Assembly (NCBI GenBank): GCA_947453965.1
Contig: CANGIQ010000026.1
Coordinates: forward strand, 1-40,263
Reading direction: 5' to 3'
DNA from: Comamonadaceae bacterium
GTDB taxonomy: Bacteria; Pseudomonadota; Gammaproteobacteria; Burkholderiales; Burkholderiaceae_C
DNA: 40,263 nucleotides
In this document: piece after piece, positions 35,354-40,263 of the stretch
How the letters are laid out: each line of letters starts with the position of its first letter
How positions within the stretch are numbered: position 1 is the stretch's first letter
The notes under the pieces: model-generated
What the model was told of the DNA's origin: nothing
Databases searched by the model: none
The model's input: only the letters and a program-made list of their open reading frames with translations
Translations under genes and position numbers: made by a program

Positions 35354-35372
35354 TACCTATCAGTTGGTAGGT
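35354..35372. promoter_or_regulatory. Operator-like site before the TetR gene
   Basis: TACCTATCAGTTGGTAGGT is an imperfect palindrome (ACCTATCA and TGGTAGGT, one mismatch). It repeats the core of the 30-bp palindrome at 34701-34730. Position just upstream of the TetR start fits autorepression. Confidence 0.72.
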
Positions 35373-35551
35373 TGAATTATGCACGAAAAAATGCAGTCGT
35401 CAAATAATTTTAAAAAAAAATTTCTGAGTAGCTTCACACGCCTGCATAGCAATAGGCAGTAGCCCTTTAGGACTGGTTGCATACACGACTTGTTTACAAC
35501 AGTCAAACTTATATTGTTACTATTTATTTAATTTTAATGTTTTTAACGTTA

Positions 35552-35610
35552 ATTGGTATTAACCATATGGTAGTATTTAACTCATATCAACAAAATTGAT
35601 TAATACCAAT
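35552..35610. promoter_or_regulatory. 11-bp inverted repeat upstream of the OmpA gene
   Basis: ATTGGTATTAA (35552-35562) is repeated as its exact complement TTAATACCAAT (35600-35610), 37 bases apart, with the small palindrome CCATATGG between. It could bind a regulator as two half-sites or fold in the leader RNA. Confidence 0.4.
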
Positions 35611-35688
35611 GGATTGCGTTTGAGTTTTGTGAATTTGTACCAACAAACCAATTCTGGCTTACTCAACACACAAAGGGACCCTCAGGAT

Positions 35689-36666
35689 ATGACGATTCAG
35701 CTTCCATCCAGCCGCACACACACGTTCAAAGTTTGGCGCTTTGCACTTGTGCAAGTGATCGCAGCAACAGCAGCTCTCTTGGCCTTGGGCAGCGCCCAAG
35801 CCCAGGGCCTGCTGCGCATTGATGCATTGGGACAAACCTACACCGCGGCCAAGCCCGTAGCTGGCAGTTTGTCACGCCTGACTTTTTATCGTCCCGCCAA
35901 CGACACGGGCGCTGAAGCTGTGAGTGTCTACATTGATGGCGCGTATCACACCTCACTCAACAAAAGCGGTTACGCCGAAGCCTGTCTTAAGCCTGGCACA
36001 ACAGACATCGGTCTGCGTCGCGTCGAAGGCGCGACAGATGTTCGCAACCCCATCAACGTGGCAAGGGTCACCTTACAAAACGGCCAGCAACAGTTTCTTC
36101 GTGTGAGCGACCAACCCGGCGTGCAACTCTTGCCGCAGGCGATCTCCCCTACCCAAGCCGCTGGCGAGTTGACGCAAACACGCCAACAAATACATACCGT
36201 CTCGCGCGCTACCAGCGTCGTGCCTTGTGAAGACGCCCCAGCAGTAGCCGTCGCCCCCATAGCAGTACCTTTACCCCCACAAGTCATTTCCCTGGCTTCT
36301 GATGCGCTGTTTCCGTTTGGTAAATCGGGCTTGAACGACATGCTGCAAGGCGGGCGCACAGCGCTTGATGCCGTGATCAACCGCGTCAAAACTGAATACA
36401 GCAGCGTGGACAGCATCAAGGTCATTGGCCACTCTGACCCCATTGGCCGTCCTGTCACCAAACAAATCATCTCCTCACAACGCGCTCAAACCGTGCGTGA
36501 CTACATCAGCAGCAACGGTCTGCAATCAGCCCGCATCGTGAGTGAAGGCCGTGCCGACAGCGAGTTGGCCATCAGCGGTTGTGGCAACCAGCCCACAGCA
36601 CCCACCATCCAATGCAATGAGCCGAATCGACGCGTCGCGATCGAAATCACTGGCACTCGCCGTTAA
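35689..36666 (+). CDS. OmpA-family outer membrane / peptidoglycan-linking protein
   Basis: A 325-residue protein with a signal peptide (hydrophobic VIAATAALLALGSAQA, cut before QG), a beta-rich N-terminal domain of about 130 residues that I do not recognise, a short linker, and a C-terminal OmpA domain. The OmpA domain shows ALFPFGKSGL, IKVIGHSDPIG, SSQRAQTVRDYISSNGL, SEGRADSE and NRRVAIEI, with the aspartate and arginine that bind diaminopimelate in peptidoglycan. I chose ATG 35689 with AAGGGA upstream; an in-frame TTG at 35596 lacks support. It is 71 bases ahead of the giant adhesin, and I infer that it anchors or assists that protein. Confidence 0.87.
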   Translation: MTIQLPSSRTHTFKVWRFALVQVIAATAALLALGSAQAQGLLRIDALGQTYTAAKPVAGSLSRLTFYRPANDTGAEAVSVYIDGAYHTSLNKSGYAEACLKPGTTDIGLRRVEGATDVRNPINVARVTLQNGQQQFLRVSDQPGVQLLPQAISPTQAAGELTQTRQQIHTVSRATSVVPCEDAPAVAVAPIAVPLPPQVISLASDALFPFGKSGLNDMLQGGRTALDAVINRVKTEYSSVDSIKVIGHSDPIGRPVTKQIISSQRAQTVRDYISSNGLQSARIVSEGRADSELAISGCGNQPTAPTIQCNEPNRRVAIEITGTRR

Positions 36667-36737
36667 GGCACCCAAACACCGCGCTGAACACACACAGCAA
36701 CACCCCAAACATTCAAAGATAAAGAAGGCAAATCATC

Positions 36738-39700
36738 ATGGCTGAAAAATTCAAACTGCTTGTTGGCCCCGGTAAAAACCAAGCGGCACAAACCATCGAT
36801 ATTGATCAAGGCGGCAAACCCGTCACCGTCAAAGCCCAAGCCGGCGTGCGTTACCAATTGGCCAAAGCCGACAGCCCCCAAGCGCCACACACGGTGCGTG
36901 CCAAACGCGCGGGCAAAGACCTGCAAGTGTTCTTAGAAGACAGCCAACAGGCCGACCTCGTCATTGAAAACTATTACGACGAAATGCCAGCCGGTTTTAA
37001 CGCACTGGTCGGCCAGGCAGAAAACGGCAGCGTGTACGAATACATCCCCGAAAACGCCAACGCTGCCAGCTTGGTTCCCAACCTTGCAGACGGCGGCAAT
37101 TTGGTCGGCATGGCCTTAGGCGGCTCTGAAGAACTGGTGCTCGCAGGCGTGCCCTTGGTGGCAGCAACTGGCGGTGGCGGCTTGGGCATCTTGGCGGCAG
37201 GCCTGGGCGTGGCTGCTTTGGCTGGCGGCGGCAAAGGCGGTGGTGGCCCAGCAGCGGACACCACGGCCCCTAGCGGTCAAACCGGTGCACTGGCTGCGGA
37301 CAGTGACACGGGAGTCCCTGGTGACAACATCACCAAAAATAAAACACCGACCATCACTGGCAAAGCTGAGGCGGGTTCTACTGTGGAGGTCACTATCAAC
37401 GGTAAGACCTACACCACAAAAGCGAACACCAATGGCGACTACAGCATCGACATTCCTGCAGGCGATACGCTGCCCGATGGCAAGTACATCCCAAAAATCA
37501 AGGTGACCGACGCAGCTGGCAACTACAGCACGGTGGATGGGACACAGTTCATAGTGGACACTACCACCACGGTTTTGATCACCGATCCGGGCAAAGGCGC
37601 CACGACCAATGCCATCTCGGGCACAGGCGAACCAGGCGCGGTAGTGACCGTCAAAGACGCCCAACAAAATGTCATGGGCTCAGCCACAGTTGATGCCACT
37701 GGCCATTGGACACTCACACCCACCGCTGCCATGGCTACAGGCCAACTGACGGCCACAGCCACTGACCCCAGTGGCAACACAGCCAACACTGCCTCTGACA
37801 ACACAGGTGTGGCGCCAGTGCCACCTGCCATCACCAGCGTGACCGACAACGTGGCCGGTCAAACCGGGGCAATACAAAAATACACCGCCGGTATTTCTGG
37901 CGGTTTGGACAAGGGTGTCACCAACGACAACACCCCCACCATCAGTGGCACAGCCACGCCTGGTGCTGTGGTGAAGCTCTATGACGCAGGCGTACAAGTC
38001 GGCTCTACCACAGCAGGCGCAGATGGTTTGTGGTCTATCACCCCCCCACTCAGTACACAAGGTGTGCACACTTTTACAGCAGACGCCACCTTGGGCGGTG
38101 CGAGCAGCGCCAAAACGGGCGACTACCCCATCTTGCTCGACAGCACGGCGCCCACCACACCTGTGGTAGACCCAACAGGCACCAATGCCAATACAGGCAC
38201 CGGCACTGGCAACACCTACAGCGTGATTGACACCGTGGGTGCCAGCACTGGGGTGGTGGTGAACCAGTCCACCATCGACGATGCCACCCCCACCATCAAC
38301 GGTAAAGGCGAAGTTGGCGCAACAGTCACCATTTATGACGGCACAGCAGTACTGGGCACCGCCGTTGTTGGCACTGACGGCAAATGGAGCTACAAGCCCA
38401 CCACCCCATTTGTAAATGGCAGCACCCACACCATCAGCACCACTGTCACCGATGGAGCGGGTAACAGCAGCGTACCTAGTGCAGGCACCACTTTCACCAT
38501 CGATACCAGCAACACACCGGTCGCACTGACAAGCGTCACGGACGATATCGCTGCCAAAACTGGAGGACTCAACCCCAACGACATCACCAACGACAACAAG
38601 CCTACATTGGTGGGCACAGGTGCGCCCAATACCACCGTCACCATCAAAGACGGTAACACCCCCATCGGCACGGCCTTGGTCGATGCCAACGGCAACTGGA
38701 CTTTCACGCCTACCACCCCGCTGTCCGAAGGCGACCACAGCTTGGTTGTTACTGGCACAGACAAAGCCCAAAACCCCAGCAGCACAGCGCCGTTTGCCTT
38801 CACCGTGGATACGGCAGCACCAGCTGCACCGTTGATCAACGCCTTTGCCGACGATGTGGGCTCCGTTCAAAACGCGAATACACTTACCGCGCAATACACC
38901 GACGACACCACCCCTACCCTCAAAGGCACGGCCGAAGCGGGCAGCACCGTCACCATCAAAGACAGTACCGGTGCGGTGAAAGGCGTTGCCACTGCGGATG
39001 ACAGCGGCAACTGGAGCTACACACTCGCTGAATTGCGTACGAACGGCTCTTATACCTACACGGCAAGCGCCATGGACGCTGCCGGTAACGCCAGTGGCAA
39101 CTCCAATGCCTTTAACCTAATCTTGGACACAACTGCGCCCAATGCCGGTGCTGCGCCCACGGTCACCATCACCACCGATGGCAACAACGACGGCAGCGTC
39201 AATGCTGCCGAGCTCAATGGAGCTGCCACCTTTGCTGTCAAAGCTGAGTTTGATAAAACCAAAGTCGCTGTCGGCGACAAGGTCACCTTCAACGACGGCC
39301 ACACCGTTCAAGTGGTCGAGCTCACGCAAGCTGATATCAACAACGGCTACGCCACCACCACCTTCAACAAACCCGCTGAAGGTGCAACCCTCACCGTCAC
39401 CGCTACAGTCAGTGACGCCGCTGGCAACTCAACAGCACAAGGCAGCGACAACGCCAAACTGGACACACTCATCCCTAATGCCGGCGCAGCGCCCACGGTG
39501 ACCATCACCACCGATGGCAACAACGATGGATACGTCAATGCCGCTGAGCTCAACGGAGCTGCCACCTTTGCTGTCAAAGCTGAGTTTGATAAAACCAAAG
39601 TCGCTGTCGGCGACAAGGTCACCTTCAACGACGGCAACACCGTTCAAGTGGTCGAGCTCACGCAAGCTGATATCAACAACGGCTACGCCACCACCACCTT

Positions 39701-40263
39701 TGCCAAGCCTGCTGAAGGTGCAACGCTCACGGTGACTGCCATCGTCAGCGACGCCGCTGACAGCTCAACAACGCAGGGCAGCGACAACGCCAAACTCGAC
39801 ACACTCACGCCCAATGCCAGTGGAGCGCCTACGGTGACCATCACCACCGACGGCAACAACGATGGATACGTCAATGCCGCTGAGCTCAATGGAGCTGACA
39901 CCTTTGCTGTCAAAGCAGAGTTTGACAAAACCAAAGTCGCTGTCGGCGACAAGGTCACCTTCGACGACGGCACTACTATCAAAGTGATCGAGCTCACGCA
40001 AACAGATATCAACAACGGCTACGCCACCACCACCTTTTCCAAACCTGCTGAAGGTGCAGCGCTAACCGTGACTGCCATCGTCAACGACGCCGCCGGCAAC
40101 TCAACAGCACAAGGCACCGACAGCGCTACCCTCGACATCACTGCTCCTACTCTCACCAACGCAGCCGTAGGCCTGGCCGTTGCCATCACCACCGATGCCA
40201 ACAACGACTCATTCGTCAACACCTCTGAGATCGCCAGCTCCACGACCTTCACCAGCCGCATCA
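36738..40263 (+). CDS. Giant Ig-like repeat adhesin, N-terminal part (runs off window)
   Basis: The frame stays open for 1175 codons to the window end. AAGAAGG precedes the ATG. Residues 1-120 form a BapA-like prefix domain (FKLLVGPGKNQAAQ, VFLEDSQQADLVIENYYD) ending in a Gly/Ala hydrophobic stretch (GGGGLGILAAGLGVAALAGGG). There is no classical signal peptide, so type I secretion is expected. Then follow about six diverged Ig-like modules of 80-120 residues (37260-39130; hallmarks TPTISGTA, GNWSYT, TDAAGN, VDTTAP), and from 39141 near-identical 112-residue modules with a DGNNDGxVNAAE loop. Such proteins mediate biofilm or surface attachment. The C-terminal secretion signal and transporter genes lie beyond the window. 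It has almost no cysteine. Confidence 0.9.
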   Translation, partial: MAEKFKLLVGPGKNQAAQTIDIDQGGKPVTVKAQAGVRYQLAKADSPQAPHTVRAKRAGKDLQVFLEDSQQADLVIENYYDEMPAGFNALVGQAENGSVYEYIPENANAASLVPNLADGGNLVGMALGGSEELVLAGVPLVAATGGGGLGILAAGLGVAALAGGGKGGGGPAADTTAPSGQTGALAADSDTGVPGDNITKNKTPTITGKAEAGSTVEVTINGKTYTTKANTNGDYSIDIPAGDTLPDGKYIPKIKVTDAAGNYSTVDGTQFIVDTTTTVLITDPGKGATTNAISGTGEPGAVVTVKDAQQNVMGSATVDATGHWTLTPTAAMATGQLTATATDPSGNTANTASDNTGVAPVPPAITSVTDNVAGQTGAIQKYTAGISGGLDKGVTNDNTPTISGTATPGAVVKLYDAGVQVGSTTAGADGLWSITPPLSTQGVHTFTADATLGGASSAKTGDYPILLDSTAPTTPVVDPTGTNANTGTGTGNTYSVIDTVGASTGVVVNQSTIDDATPTINGKGEVGATVTIYDGTAVLGTAVVGTDGKWSYKPTTPFVNGSTHTISTTVTDGAGNSSVPSAGTTFTIDTSNTPVALTSVTDDIAAKTGGLNPNDITNDNKPTLVGTGAPNTTVTIKDGNTPIGTALVDANGNWTFTPTTPLSEGDHSLVVTGTDKAQNPSSTAPFAFTVDTAAPAAPLINAFADDVGSVQNANTLTAQYTDDTTPTLKGTAEAGSTVTIKDSTGAVKGVATADDSGNWSYTLAELRTNGSYTYTASAMDAAGNASGNSNAFNLILDTTAPNAGAAPTVTITTDGNNDGSVNAAELNGAATFAVKAEFDKTKVAVGDKVTFNDGHTVQVVELTQADINNGYATTTFNKPAEGATLTVTATVSDAAGNSTAQGSDNAKLDTLIPNAGAAPTVTITTDGNNDGYVNAAELNGAATFAVKAEFDKTKVAVGDKVTFNDGNTVQVVELTQADINNGYATTTFAKPAEGATLTVTAIVSDAADSSTTQGSDNAKLDTLTPNASGAPTVTITTDGNNDGYVNAAELNGADTFAVKAEFDKTKVAVGDKVTFDDGTTIKVIELTQTDINNGYATTTFSKPAEGAALTVTAIVNDAAGNSTAQGTDSATLDITAPTLTNAAVGLAVAITTDANNDSFVNTSEIASSTTFTSRI
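39141..40148 (+). repeat. Three near-identical 336-bp repeats in the adhesin gene
   Basis: Units at 39141-39476, 39477-39812 and 39813-40148 each encode 112 residues and differ at few positions by eye. A fourth, diverged unit starts at 40149 and is cut by the window end. The period is an exact multiple of three, so recombination between units would change adhesin length without breaking the frame. Confidence 0.9.

Larger units (their letters stand above)
35333..35688. other. AT-rich intergenic region between TetR and OmpA genes
   Basis: This 356-base stretch holds no gene. Its left end contains the TetR operator; the rest (about 35380-35640) is clearly more AT-rich than anything else in the window, with A-runs and T-runs. 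It must hold the promoter for the adhesin locus; TTGTTT and TATTGT with 16 bases between them (about 35490-35517) is one candidate. Such AT-rich segments are typical targets of H-NS-like silencers (inference). Confidence 0.6.

Noticed and set aside
37680..38894. 404-codon minus-strand open frame rich in Cys and Gly
   Set aside because: It is antisense to the adhesin repeats; its composition reflects the complement of Thr/Ala/Asp-rich repeats, with no ribosome binding site or domain.
39141..40148. Regular repeats considered as a CRISPR array
   Set aside because: Units are 336 bp, in frame and continuous without spacers; they encode protein modules.

Overview
The window looks like chromosomal DNA of a betaproteobacterium of order Burkholderiales, most likely a Comamonadaceae-type freshwater lineage. 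This rests on gene content and order (scpB-rluB, rluD divergent from bamD, sucA-sucB-lpdA, prpE, tapT), on moderately high GC with GC-rich third positions that create long antisense shadow frames, and on a C-run/G-run intergenic element between sucB and lpdA that resembles one I remember from that family. The species cannot be fixed from the sequence. I saw no rRNA, tRNA, CRISPR array, insertion sequence or prophage.

Layout. 1-2291 (minus): RNA modification and chromosome segregation (rluB partial, scpB, rluD). 2303-3112 (plus): the outer-membrane assembly lipoprotein bamD, convergent with a tightly overlapped minus operon (zapE, a periplasmic coiled-coil orphan, a DUF465 protein, a DinG/YoaA-type helicase). 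7150-12851 (minus): the complete 2-oxoglutarate dehydrogenase set sucA-sucB-lpdA, ending in a strong intrinsic terminator. 13031-14926: prpE. 15040-21751: mixed housekeeping and accessory genes (isochorismatase-like hydrolase, NlpC/P60 peptidase, acyl-CoA ligase, an RsuA-like protein with an altered catalytic motif, VOC protein, MFS transporter, dusC). 21801-25203 (plus): a compact run of a GNAT acetyltransferase, a minimal J-domain protein and three proteins I do not recognise. 25231-28800: Rieske oxygenase, tapT, ylqF/rbgA and a DEDD exonuclease.

28813-35332 (minus) is the most distinctive accessory block. A TetR regulator with two closely placed cysteines is followed by a DJ-1/PfpI protein, a secreted tandem-cupin (DUF4437-like) protein, an SDR lacking the catalytic tyrosine, a flavin amine oxidase, a ChrR-like double cupin, a TehA/SLAC1-type transporter and an unknown small protein. 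Two matching operator-like palindromes lie in front of the regulator and in front of the DJ-1 gene, and the DJ-1 leader can fold into competing hairpins. I infer a coordinated stress or detoxification regulon, possibly for electrophiles; the substrate is unknown.

35689-40263 (plus) begins a surface-adhesion locus: an OmpA-family protein, then the start of a giant repetitive Ig-like adhesin with a BapA-type N-terminal prefix. It holds near-identical 336-bp repeats, each with an EF-hand-like calcium loop, and runs past the window edge. The AT-rich 356-bp gap before it marks the change from the metabolic cluster to the surface locus.
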